A stretch of 64,000 bases of DNA from AP-15 sp963738185. Lineage in GTDB: Bacteria; Pseudomonadota; Alphaproteobacteria; ATCC43930; CGMCC-115725. Positions 48,076-56,333 of this stretch are shown here, one piece after another. The notes below the pieces were generated by a model. That model did not search any database. It had not been told where the DNA came from and saw nothing but the letters and a program-made list of their open reading frames with translations. The position numbers and the translations under genes are program-made. Numbering within the stretch: position 1 is the first letter of the stretch; the number at the start of each line of letters is the position of its first letter. The stretch lies in the NCBI GenBank assembly GCA_963738185.1, contig CAVTVA010000001.1, positions 682,001 through 746,000 of the forward strand, read 5' to 3'.

Positions 48076-49599
48076 TCAGCTTTGCAGCATCCGGCGCAGC
48101 AGCTCGACATCTTCGGCGAGCATCGGATCGGTCAGCATCAGCTCCTCGATCTTGCGCACCGCATGGATCACGGTGGTGTGATCGCGACCGCCGAATTTGC
48201 GCCCGATCTCGGGCAGCGAGCGGGTGGTCAGCTGCTTGGCGAGGTACATCGCGACCTGGCGCGGCCGGGCGACGATGCGCGCGCGCCGGTCGGAAGTCAT
48301 CTCGGCCAGCCTGACGTTGAAATGCTCGGCGACCCGGCGCTGGATTTCGTCGATCGTCACCCGCCGCTCATGCGAGCGTAAGAGGTCGTGCAATTCCTCC
48401 TGCGCGCTTTCGAGCGTGATGTCGCGCCCGACCAACTCCATGTTCGCGATGATGCGGTTCAACGCGCCTTCAAGCTCGCGCACATTCGAGGTGATCTTGT
48501 GAGCCAGGAACTCCATGACCTTTGGCGGGATGCGCAAATTGCTCTGCTCGGCCTTCGACTGCAGGATGCCGAGGCGAAGCTCATAGGTGGTCGGGTGCAG
48601 ATCGGCGACCAGCCCCCAGCCGAGGCGCGAGCGCATGCGCTCCTCGAGGCCTTCGAGGTCGGACGGCGATTTGTCGGCGGAGATCACGATCTGGCGGTTC
48701 TGGTCGACCAGCGCGTTGAAGGTATGGAAGAACTCTTCCTGGGTCGATTCCTTGCCGCTGATAAACTGGACATCGTCGATCATCAATAAATCGACCGAGC
48801 GGAACTCCTCCTTGAAGTCCATCGTCGATTTGAACCGCAGGGCGCGGATGAACTGGTACATGAACTTCTCGGCCGAAAGATAGATGACCTTGCGGCCGCA
48901 GGCCTGCTTGCGGACATGCCACGCCACCGCGTGCATCAGGTGGGTTTTGCCGAGACCGACCCCGCCATACAAAAACAGCGGGTTGAACGGCACCGTGCGC
49001 ACCGGGCTGGCGCAGGCTTCGGCGACCCGCCGGGCCGCGGCGTGGGCCAATTCGTTGGGCTTGCCGACGACAAAATTCTCGAAAGTGAAGCGCGGATCGA
49101 GCCCCGCGGGCGGCACCTTGTCGTCGCCGATGTCGAGTGCCGCGGCCGGGTCCGGCGGAAGGCGGTTTCCCATCGGATCCTCGCCGCCGGGGCAATCGGC
49201 CGAGCCGGGCGCCTGCGGCGCGGGCGCCACCACGACCGAAACCCGCTTGACCTGCCGGTTCTCCGCCCGCCACAGCGCCAGAATCCGATCCGCGTAGTGC
49301 GATGCGACCCAATCGCGAAAAAACCGCGCGGGTGCCGCGATCACCGCTTCCCCGCCATCGACGCGCTGCACGCTGATTGGGACCAGCCAGCTGCGATAGG
49401 CGGTCTCCCCGACCTCCTGCTTGAGCTGGCCGAGGACTCGGTTCCATTCGGATTGCAACGTCGTGGTCGCGCCCCACTGGGTGGGCGACATCGCCGCCGT
49501 AGCTTGGATTTTCGCGATTTGGGTTGTCGCGTTTTTGGCTGTCGTGTTTTGGCTCGTCTCGTTTTCGCCACTCTCTGCTTGAGCTGTTCCTATCACCAC
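48076..49599 (-). CDS. dnaA: Chromosomal replication initiator protein DnaA
   Basis: A 507-residue AAA+ initiator. Domain I: EWNRVLGQLKQEVGETAYRS; domain III Walker A LFLYGGVGLGKTHLMHAVAW, Walker B SVDLLMIDDVQFISGKEST and sensor VISADKSPSDLEGLEERMRS; domain IV DNA-binding signature RSLPEIGRKFGGRDHTTVIH. The GTG at 49599 has GGGGGATGCG upstream. The first ~36 residues (to MSPTQWG) are low-complexity, encoded by three near-identical 15-bp units (SQNTT-AKNAT-TQIAK); a start at 49491 (MSPTQWGATT) would give the usual alphaproteobacterial N terminus. It heads the dnaA-dnaN-recF-gyrB series. Confidence 0.97.
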   Translation of the reverse strand: MVIGTAQAESGENETSQNTTAKNATTQIAKIQATAAMSPTQWGATTTLQSEWNRVLGQLKQEVGETAYRSWLVPISVQRVDGGEAVIAAPARFFRDWVASHYADRILALWRAENRQVKRVSVVVAPAPQAPGSADCPGGEDPMGNRLPPDPAAALDIGDDKVPPAGLDPRFTFENFVVGKPNELAHAAARRVAEACASPVRTVPFNPLFLYGGVGLGKTHLMHAVAWHVRKQACGRKVIYLSAEKFMYQFIRALRFKSTMDFKEEFRSVDLLMIDDVQFISGKESTQEEFFHTFNALVDQNRQIVISADKSPSDLEGLEERMRSRLGWGLVADLHPTTYELRLGILQSKAEQSNLRIPPKVMEFLAHKITSNVRELEGALNRIIANMELVGRDITLESAQEELHDLLRSHERRVTIDEIQRRVAEHFNVRLAEMTSDRRARIVARPRQVAMYLAKQLTTRSLPEIGRKFGGRDHTTVIHAVRKIEELMLTDPMLAEDVELLRRMLQS

Positions 49600-50000
49600 C
49601 GCATCCCCCGCTCAGGACGGCAGCACCGCCCGGTTCCACGCCGGCAAGCTTTACTGATCAATACGGTAATATCTGACCCCTTGACCGTCGGCGCTGTGCC
49701 GGCGATGTCTTTCCCTGTCTAGCCGGTTATTCGCCCCGCACCGGGGCAAACGGCGTTTGTTTTGCCCGTACCCCCGATTTACAGGACACCATTGTGTTGT
49801 TGGCTGCTCGATACAGGGATGCTAGCTTACGCATCCAAACGATGACAACCCGTCCGAAAAGGGAACGCCAAAAGATTTTTTATGCGATTGCGATGGTCGC
49901 GGCCCGGCGCGGCGAGCCTGCCCGGTTCGGTTTGCGGCCTATGGAGGGCACCGCCGACGCACCCGCAGCGCGCGAACCCGAGGCGGGACAGCGACCGGTG
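49600..50000. other. Gene-free region upstream of dnaA
   Basis: About 400 bp between dnaA and the repeat next to rpsT. It holds a GCCCCG-CAC-CGGGGC hairpin (49733-49747) and an AT-rich spot (AAAAGATTTTTTATGCG, near 49867). I searched for TTATNCACA DnaA boxes and saw none, so an origin here is not supported. The region likely carries the dnaA promoter. Confidence 0.5.
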
Positions 50001-50120
50001 CCAGTGGTCGGATCGAAACGCTTGCTTTCCAGGCGTTTCGTCAATGGGCCCACCAGATCGATGCGCTGGTGGCGCGATTAAGCCAACGGATCGGAACCAT
50101 CCGGTAGCATCGCACCACTA
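50001..50120 (-). repeat. ~120-bp repeat flanking the replication block, copy B
   Basis: Inverted relative to copy A at 42649-42766. Read on the minus strand it starts CTAGTGGTGCGATGCTACCG at the rpsT stop codon, continues GGATGGTTCCGATCCGTTGG, and ends with the hairpin AAACGCCTGGAAAGCAAGCG then TTTCGATCCGACCACTGG. The shared hairpin position suggests a conserved structure. Confidence 0.7.
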
Positions 50121-50378
50121 GAGGGCGTTGATGCGGGCGGCGAGGCGGGAAAGCTTGCGCGCCACCGTGTTTTTGTGCAGCACGCCCTTGGTGATCGCCC
50201 GATGCAGCTCGGGCTGGGCAACCTGAAAGGCCGACTGCGCCTCGGCTCTGTCGCCGGTGGCGATCGCAGTCTCGACCTTTTTGACAAAAGTACGCACCCG
50301 GCTGATCCGGGAGCGGTTGATTGCCGTGCGCTTCGCCGTTTGGCGGATGCGCTTTTCCGCTGATTTGTGGGTGGCCAT
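50118..50378 (-). CDS. rpsT: 30S ribosomal protein S20
   Basis: An 86-residue protein: MATHKSAEKRIRQTAKRTAI at the start, then VKKVETAIATGDRAEAQSAF and HKNTVARKLSRLAARINAL. S20 binds 16S rRNA early in small-subunit assembly. In many alphaproteobacteria it lies just upstream of dnaA, as here. The stop codon is the first triplet of repeat copy B. Confidence 0.98.
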   Translation of the reverse strand: MATHKSAEKRIRQTAKRTAINRSRISRVRTFVKKVETAIATGDRAEAQSAFQVAQPELHRAITKGVLHKNTVARKLSRLAARINAL

Positions 50379-50576
50379 GCTGGGTACGCCCGCTGAAACA
50401 AGGCGGGTTTCTATAAGGGTGCCGCAGTTGCGTCAACAGAGAAGGACGCGATGGCGCGCCGGCTTGCGGCGCCGGCGGCGAACAAAGGCTCGCCGCCGCC
50501 GGCCAATCGCGTTATCGTCGCGCGCCGCTCCGGCGGCGGCCGCACAACAACGCGACAACCGACAAGGAGAACGATC

Positions 50577-50933
50577 ATGGCCTATGGCGTCCAGCATGTG
50601 CACCTGAAGACCCGCGATCCCAAAGCGACCATGCAGTTCTATGTCGATAATTTCGGCGCCACCCTCAAGGCCGAGATCCCGGGCCGCGGCTTCCGCCTCG
50701 ACCTGCATGGGCTGCAGCTCAACATCACCACCTTGATCGCCAGCCAGGGCCACGAGCAGCATTACGGCATCGAGCACATCGCGGTCGACACCGACGACTA
50801 CGCCGGGACGGTCGAGCGCATGCGCAAGAACGGCGTGAATATCCTCGAGGAGCTGGCCCCCAACAATGGTCGCCGGGTGTGCTTTATCGAGGCGCCCGAC
50901 GGCGCGCAGATGGAATTGATCGAAAAGGTCTGA
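50577..50933 (+). CDS. VOC (glyoxalase/dioxygenase) superfamily protein
   Basis: A 118-residue protein. Modules: VQHVHLKTRDPKATMQFYVD with a metal-ligand His, then HYGIEHIAVDTDDYAGTVER, and FIEAPDGAQMELIEKV with the Glu ligand. The ATG at 50577 follows AAGGAGAACGATC. It begins a co-directional group with the flavin oxidoreductase and methyltransferase; substrate unknown. Confidence 0.9.
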   Translation: MAYGVQHVHLKTRDPKATMQFYVDNFGATLKAEIPGRGFRLDLHGLQLNITTLIASQGHEQHYGIEHIAVDTDDYAGTVERMRKNGVNILEELAPNNGRRVCFIEAPDGAQMELIEKV

Positions 50934-50993
50934 GGCTGATCCGGGCGCCTGCGGCGCGCGAGAAGGGCAGCGCACGGTTCTAAAGGGTAGGGC

Positions 50994-51914
50994 ATGGCTC
51001 TAAAGGACAAGATCACGCTCGGGATGGCGCTGCCGCACCGGTCGCGCGAGCCGATCGACATGGCCTCGGTGCGGCTGGTGGCGCAGCGTGCCGAGGCGCT
51101 CGGCTTCCGCGATCTGTGGGTGACCGAGAACACGCTCGACCATGTGTTCTGCTTTGACCCGGTGGTGGTGCTGACTTATGCCGCCGCGGTCACCACGACG
51201 ATCCGCCTCGGCGCATCGGTCGTGGTGCTGCCGGTGCACCACCCGGCCCATGTCGCCCACCAATGGGCGAGCCTCGATTATGTCAGCGGCGGCCGGGCGA
51301 TCCTCGGCGTCGGGATCGGCCGCGACCACCATTACGAACAGTTCGGGACCCCGCCCGAGCGCCGGGTGACGCGGTTCCGCGAAGAACTGGCGCTGATCCG
51401 CGCGTTGTGGAGCGAGCCGCGGGTCGATTATCGCGGCAGCTTTTATCGCCTTGATGGCGGCGCGATGCGGCCAAAACCGGTGCAGCAGCCGCACCTGCCG
51501 ATCTGGATGGGGGTCGGCCATCCCGATGCGGTGCGTCGCGCCGCCCGGCTCGCCGATGGCTGGATGGGCTCGGGCGGGTCGAGCATCGCCGCTTTCGGGC
51601 GGTCGGTGCCGATCCTGCGCGAGGCGCTGGAGAAGGCGGGGCGCGACCCGGCGGGGTTCCCGATCTCAAAGCGGCTGTTTATGGCGGTCGACGAGCGCCC
51701 GCAGGTGGCGCGGGCCGAGCTCAACCGCTGGTTCACCGAGGTCTACCACAACCCCGAGGGGACCGACGCCTCCGGCATCCACGGCACCCCCGAAGAGGTG
51801 CGCGAGCGCCTCGACGAGCTGGTGGCGATGGGCGCCAACCACCTGCTGCTAAACCCGGTCTCCCGCTACGCCGAGCAGGTCGAAGCGCTGGCGGCGGTCG
51901 CCGGGCTCGCCTGA
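50994..51914 (+). CDS. LLM-class flavin-dependent oxidoreductase (luciferase-like)
   Basis: A 306-residue TIM-barrel enzyme using FMN or coenzyme F420. Features: VRLVAQRAEALGFRDLWVTE, TTTIRLGASVVVLPVHHPAH, LDYVSGGRAILGVGIGRDHH, YRGSFYRLDGGAMRPKPVQQ and LPIWMGVGHPDAVRRAARLA. The family oxidises aldehydes, alkanesulfonates or F420-linked substrates. It starts 60 bp after the VOC gene, with the methyltransferase next, suggesting a small catabolic or modification operon of unknown purpose. Confidence 0.92.
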   Translation: MALKDKITLGMALPHRSREPIDMASVRLVAQRAEALGFRDLWVTENTLDHVFCFDPVVVLTYAAAVTTTIRLGASVVVLPVHHPAHVAHQWASLDYVSGGRAILGVGIGRDHHYEQFGTPPERRVTRFREELALIRALWSEPRVDYRGSFYRLDGGAMRPKPVQQPHLPIWMGVGHPDAVRRAARLADGWMGSGGSSIAAFGRSVPILREALEKAGRDPAGFPISKRLFMAVDERPQVARAELNRWFTEVYHNPEGTDASGIHGTPEEVRERLDELVAMGANHLLLNPVSRYAEQVEALAAVAGLA

Positions 51915-51939
51915 AGACGCAATAACAAGGACATCGCCG

Positions 51940-52689
51940 ATGTCGTCATTGCCTTCCGACCCGGTCAAAGAACAGGTTGCCGCCCATTGGGACCGGCGGG
52001 CCGCGCATTTCGACGAGGATTTTGGGCACAGCATCCGCACCCCGGCCGAGCGCGCCGCCTGGGACCGCATTTTTGGCTTGGTGCTGCCGGGCACCGGCGC
52101 CCTCGACGCGCTCGACCTCGGTTGCGGCACCGGGTTTTTGAGCCTCGAGCTGGCGGCGCGCGGGCACCGTGTCACCGGGGTCGATTTTGCGCCCTCGATG
52201 ATCGCGCGGGCCGAGCGCAAAGCCGCCGAGCGCGGCCTCGCGGTCAGCTTCGAAGCGGGCGACGCCGAGCAATTGCCGTATTCGCCCTCGAGCTTTGACC
52301 TCGCGATCAGCCGACATGTGCTGTGGACCCTGCCGCACCCCGAGGCGGCGATCGAGGAATGGCTGCGGGTGCTGCGTCCGGGCGGGCGGCTGGCGATCAT
52401 CGACGGCGCCGTGCTCGACGGCAGCGACCGCCAAGCTGGCGCCCAGCCGGGCTGCCAGGAGAACGCCCGCAGCAGCCCCGAATACGCGGCGGTCGGCGAC
52501 CGCCTGCCGTTCCTCGGCGGCCGCCCGCGCGAGGAGATCGAAGAGCTGCTGCGCGCGCACGGCCTCGAAAACGTGCAGGGCGACCCGCTCGCCGACCTGG
52601 TCGGGGCGCAGGCGCAGCGCATGGTCGAGGAAGGCCTCGAGCCGCGCCGCCGCAACCGCTACATCGTCTGGGGCGACGCCCCCCGCTGA
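51940..52689 (+). CDS. Class I SAM-dependent methyltransferase
   Basis: A 249-residue methyltransferase with the Rossmann-like SAM fold: motif I ALDLGCGTGFLSLELAARG, motif II VDFAPSMIARAERKAAERG, an acidic GDAEQLPYSPSSFDLAIS stretch and a post-motif VLRPGGRLAIIDGAVLDGS. It is of the UbiE/Methyltransf_11 type acting on small molecules. It begins 25 bp after the LLM oxidoreductase and is probably co-transcribed. Substrate unknown. Confidence 0.92.
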   Translation: MSSLPSDPVKEQVAAHWDRRAAHFDEDFGHSIRTPAERAAWDRIFGLVLPGTGALDALDLGCGTGFLSLELAARGHRVTGVDFAPSMIARAERKAAERGLAVSFEAGDAEQLPYSPSSFDLAISRHVLWTLPHPEAAIEEWLRVLRPGGRLAIIDGAVLDGSDRQAGAQPGCQENARSSPEYAAVGDRLPFLGGRPREEIEELLRAHGLENVQGDPLADLVGAQAQRMVEEGLEPRRRNRYIVWGDAPR

Positions 52690-52844
52690 AGCCTCCGCCG
52701 CGCAGCGCCGCCGGCGAAATTTGCCGAACCTGCCGGTGCCGGCGCCGGCGAGGCGAGGTCAAAAGGTTAATACCAAAGGGGTAGACGGGCCGGGAAATCG
52801 CCGGTTTAATACCGCCCGGAAAATCCGCAAACGGGATTGGGGCG

Positions 52845-54005
52845 ATGCAGAACCTTACGCTCGGGCGGGCGTCCATGTTGTGCATGGTGGTGGCGGCAGC
52901 GACCCTCGCGCCGATGGGCGGTGCCTACGCGGGCGGTCTGGAGCCGGAAACGGTGCTCTAAAGCTTCTGCGCCAAAGGCGGGAAGACTTGCACCGACGGT
53001 GGAAGGCCGCTCGCCGGGTTAGTCCTGGATCGGGCGGGAAACCTCTACGGCACAACGGCTGCTGGCGGCGTCCATGGTTCAGGCATAGTGTTCGAGCTGA
53101 CCCCAAACGCGGCGAAATCCAAGTGGACCGAGACGGTGCTGAATAGCTTTGGCTGCTCCGGTGGCGAGTGTCCCGACGGCGGGTATCCCTGGGCCGGCCT
53201 TATCACGGACGCGGCGGGACGCCTCTACGGCACGACAAGATCTGGTGGGATTTATAGTGGGGGTACGGTGTTCGAGGTGATCCACAATGCGGCAAAGACC
53301 AAATGGACGGAGGCGGTGCTGCACAGCTTTGGCGCCGGCACCGACGGCTCTAACCCCGAGGCCAGCCTGATCGCCGATGCGGCGGGGCGCCTCTACGGCA
53401 CGACAAATGCTGGGGGCACCCATGTGTTGGGCACAGTATTTGAGCTTTCGCCCAACGCAGCTAAGACCAAGTGGACCGAGACGTTGCTGCATAGCTTTAG
53501 CGGTTCCGATGGCGAGAATCCTAGTGCCGATCTGATCATGGACGCTGCGGGGCGCCTGTACGGCACGACGTACGGTGGCGGTGCCCATGTATCGGGCACA
53601 GTGTTCGCGGTTACCCCAAATGCCGCCAAAACCAAATGGGCCGAGACGGTCCTGTACAGCTTTTGCGCGCGAGGCGGAGGGCTGTGTACCGATGGTGGGA
53701 GGTCTTACGCCGGCCTGATTATGGACGCGGCGGGTCACCTCTACGGCACAACGGTCGATTTTGGCGTTTATGGTCGCGGCACAGGGTTCGAGCTGGCTTC
53801 CAACGCCGCTAGGACTCAATGGACAGAGACGATCCTCCACAACTTTTGTGTGCGGATTGCGAGTGAAGAGTCCTGTGCTGATGGCGAAGACGCTTATGGA
53901 GGGCTCATCATGGACCCGTCGGGGCACCTCTATGGTACGACGGCCTATGGCGGCGCTCATCCCGTTTCGGGCGATGGTGCGGGCACGGTGTTCGAGTTGC
54001 CGTAG
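52845..54005 (+). pseudogene. GloVer-type tandem-repeat secreted protein with a premature TAA
   Basis: The start at 52845 gives a signal peptide-like MQNLTLGRASMLCMVVAAAT, then GGLEPETVL, where TAA (52959-52961) interrupts the frame. The same frame continues without another stop to 54003-54005 with about six repeats of the form GLIxDAAGxLYGTT-(15-20)-GTVFELxxNAAKTKWTETVLHSF, the choice-of-anchor/GloVer repeat (TIGR03803-like). Consensus at the stop is ETVLYSF, so TAC to TAA is a single-base change. Read through, it would be about 386 residues and exported. Without readthrough only a 38-residue stub is made. Confidence 0.85.
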
Positions 54006-54101
54006 CCGTGCCTTTGCCCGTAAGCGCCTGGAGCAATCCCGGCAAACCATACCCATACCGGCAAAGGCCGGTGCCCATGGCTGACATGGGTCCCGGCCTT
54101 T

Positions 54102-54293
54102 GAGCGTGTGAAAGGATCGCCATGGAGTTGCCTTCCCGGCGAAGGCCGGGACCCATGGTTCCACCATTCCAAGCTTTTCAAGCAGTTACGGACGCCTGAA
54201 CCGACAACTTCCGGTCCGTGCCGTGGACCGATGGGTCCCGGCCTGCGCCGGGGTGACTGACTAATGAGCTGAGAGAGATTTCTTCACACGCTC
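54102..54293. repeat. MITE-like element, copy 2 (192 bp)
   Basis: Related along its whole length to 27912-28104: the left end GAGCGTGTGAAAGGATCGCC, internal AGCTTTTCAAGCAGTTACG, CCTGAACCGACAACTTCCGG, and right end GAGAGATTTCTTCACACGCTC. The ends are inverted repeats. The hairpins TTCCCGGCGAAGGCCGGGA and CCCGGCCTGCGCCGGGG are retained with compensating changes. The wider gene-free gap 54006-54490 also has a GGTGCCCATGGCTGACATGGG hairpin at its start and otherwise nothing recognisable. Confidence 0.75.
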
Positions 54294-54490
54294 TGCTGGG
54301 GGAGGCGAGAAGGGCTGGGCTGCGGTCCCAAGCGTTGGGTTGTTCTGCCAGGTCACCGCGGGGTTCCAAGGAGCCGGCGGAGGCGGCCGGCGGGCTTTTG
54401 CCTGGGTAGAATTTTCTCAACTCCGCTCGGCGGCGTTGACGTGCCGATGGCAAGCGGAAGCCCGCGTCGCCGGCGATCCCCGCGGCCGGG

Positions 54491-55279
54491 TCATCGGTGG
54501 TGAAAGGCGGGTTTGCGCTTTTCGATAAAGGCTTCCATGCCCTCTTTGCGGTCCGCGGTGGCGAAGGTCGCGTGGAACAGCCGGCGCTCGAAGCGCACCC
54601 CCTCGGCGAGGCTCGTCTCATAGGCGCGGTTGATCGATTCCTTGACCATCATCGCGATCGGCCGCGACATCTCGCAAATGCGCTCCGCGATCTTGATCGC
54701 CTCGGGTAGGAGGTCGACGGCCGGGACGATGCGGCTGACGAGCCCCAAGCGCTCGGCCTCGGCGGCGTCCATCATCCGCCCGGTCAGGCACAAATCCATC
54801 GCCTTGGCCTTGCCGACAAAGCGGGCGAGGCGCTGGGTCCCGCCGGCGCCCGGCATCGTGCCGAGGGTGATCTCGGGCTGGCCGAAGCGCGCGGTGTCGG
54901 CGGCGACCACGATATCGCACATCATCGCGATCTCGCAGCCGCCGCCGAGCGCGAACCCGGCGACCGCCGCGACCACCGGCTTGCGGCATTGCCCGACCCG
55001 CTCCCAGCCTTTGGTGATGAAATCTTCCAGGTAGATTTCGGGATAGCTCTTGCCGGCCATCTCCTTGACGTCGGCGCCGGCGGCGAAGGCCTTGTCGCTG
55101 CCGGTCAAGAGGATCGCGCCGATCGCATCGTCATTTTCGAAATCGTCGAGGGCGGCGCCCAACTCGCCGATCAGCGCCGCGTTCAGCGCGTTCAGCGCCC
55201 GCGGCCGGTTCAAGGTGACGATACCGACAGGTCCCCGGCGCTCGGCGAGGATATTGTCGTAAGCCTGTTGCTCGCTCAT
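54491..55279 (-). CDS. Enoyl-CoA hydratase
   Basis: A crotonase-fold enzyme of 262 residues that hydrates 2-enoyl-CoA in beta-oxidation. Key stretches: VTLNRPRALNALNAALIGEL, LTGSDKAFAAGADVKEMAGK (oxyanion hole), VAAVAGFALGGGCEIAMMCD and PEITLGTMPGAGGTQRLARF; the two catalytic Glu (CE in GGGCEIA and PE/E in QPEITLGTMPG) are present. The ATG at 55279 follows AAGGACTCCC. This gene commonly lies by mutM and rpsT in Rhodospirillales-like genomes. Confidence 0.95.
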   Translation of the reverse strand: MSEQQAYDNILAERRGPVGIVTLNRPRALNALNAALIGELGAALDDFENDDAIGAILLTGSDKAFAAGADVKEMAGKSYPEIYLEDFITKGWERVGQCRKPVVAAVAGFALGGGCEIAMMCDIVVAADTARFGQPEITLGTMPGAGGTQRLARFVGKAKAMDLCLTGRMMDAAEAERLGLVSRIVPAVDLLPEAIKIAERICEMSRPIAMMVKESINRAYETSLAEGVRFERRLFHATFATADRKEGMEAFIEKRKPAFHHR

Positions 55280-55313
55280 CGGGAGTCCTTGCTGAAGTTG
55301 GGACGACAGGCTG

Positions 55314-55403
55314 TCATTGCGAGCAGAGCGAAGCAATCTCGTGAGCGAGGGGACCCACAGCAGAACGGGATTGCCGCGTCGCGCAACGCGCTCCTCGCAA
55401 TGA
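55314..55403. repeat. Widespread TCATTGCGAGC palindromic repeat
   Basis: TCATTGCGAGCAGAGCGAAG, then CAATCTC on the left is mirrored by GATTGCCGCGTCGCGCAACG and CGCTCCTCGCAATGA on the right. This matches the REP-like palindrome seen in many proteobacterial genomes. It fills most of the gap between the enoyl-CoA hydratase and mutM. Confidence 0.75.
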
Positions 55404-55418
55404 TGGGGCTTTGGCTAA

Positions 55419-56246
55419 TTAACGCTGCTTCTTGGCGCAATAGAATGTCGAGCGCCCCCCTTGGGCGATGCGGCGCACCCCTTCGGCGCAATCGCAGCCG
55501 GGGCAGGGCTCGCCCTCATGGCCGTAAACGGCCCAGCGGTGCTGGAAATAGCCGAGCTCGCCATCGGCCTGGACATAGTTGCGCAACGACGAGCCGCCGG
55601 CGGCGATCGCCTCTTCGAGCACCGCGCGGATCGCGGCGGCGAGCCGGCCGAGCCGGGCGCGCCCGATCGATCCGGCGAGCCGGCGCGGCGACAGCCCGGC
55701 GCGATAAAGCGCCTCGCAGACATAGATGTTGCCGAGCCCGGCAACGATGCGCTGGTCGAGCAAGGCCGCCTTGATCGAGGTCAGCTTGCCGGTGAATTTG
55801 GCCGCGAGATAGGCGCCGTCGAACCCCGCCTCGAGCGGCTCCGGCCCGAGCCCCGCCAATAATGGGTGACGGCCGGCCTCGCCGCGCCGCAGGTAATCGA
55901 GCGTCCCAAAGCGGCGGGCGTCGTTGAAGCGCACGACGGTGCCGTCGTCGAGGGTCAGCACCACATGGTCGTGACGCGCCTCCGGCTGCGCCGCGTCGCC
56001 GGCGGTGATCCGCCCCGACATGCCGAGATGGAGCAGCAACAGGCCATCGGCGTCGAGCTCGATCAGGATGTATTTGCCGCGCCGGGCGAGCGCGCCGATT
56101 TGCGCACCGTCGAGCCGCTCGGCCAATCCCGGCGGGAACGGCCGGCGCAGATCGGCCCGGCGCAGCTCGGCGCGCACGATCCGCCGGCCGCTGATCTTCA
56201 GCGCCAGGCCGCGGCGCACGGTCTCGACTTCGGGCAATTCGGGCAT
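55419..56246 (-). CDS. mutM: Formamidopyrimidine-DNA glycosylase MutM (Fpg)
   Basis: A 275-residue base-excision repair enzyme removing 8-oxoguanine. It starts MPELPEVETVRRGLALKISG, giving the catalytic Pro1-Glu2; GALARRGKYILIEL carries the Lys. The H2TH region is LLDQRIVAGLGNIYVCEALY. The C-terminal zinc finger reads PCPGCDCAEGVRRIAQGGRS and TFYCAKKQR: the usual fourth Cys (YCPxCQ) is Lys here, so zinc binding may be altered. It lies 139 bp upstream of the enoyl-CoA hydratase gene on the same strand and is divergent from ubiE. Confidence 0.95.
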   Translation of the reverse strand: MPELPEVETVRRGLALKISGRRIVRAELRRADLRRPFPPGLAERLDGAQIGALARRGKYILIELDADGLLLLHLGMSGRITAGDAAQPEARHDHVVLTLDDGTVVRFNDARRFGTLDYLRRGEAGRHPLLAGLGPEPLEAGFDGAYLAAKFTGKLTSIKAALLDQRIVAGLGNIYVCEALYRAGLSPRRLAGSIGRARLGRLAAAIRAVLEEAIAAGGSSLRNYVQADGELGYFQHRWAVYGHEGEPCPGCDCAEGVRRIAQGGRSTFYCAKKQR

Positions 56247-56333
56247 TCGACGGCGTTTTCTGGCCAACTGAGACAATACGAGTTCGGCCCGCGGCGTGGC
56301 GCGCGCGGCCCGATGGCGCTATCTTCCTGCCCG

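Noticed and set aside
49600..50000. Chromosomal origin upstream of dnaA
   Set aside because: No cluster of TTATNCACA boxes was seen; in alphaproteobacteria the origin often lies elsewhere, so the gap cannot be called oriC.
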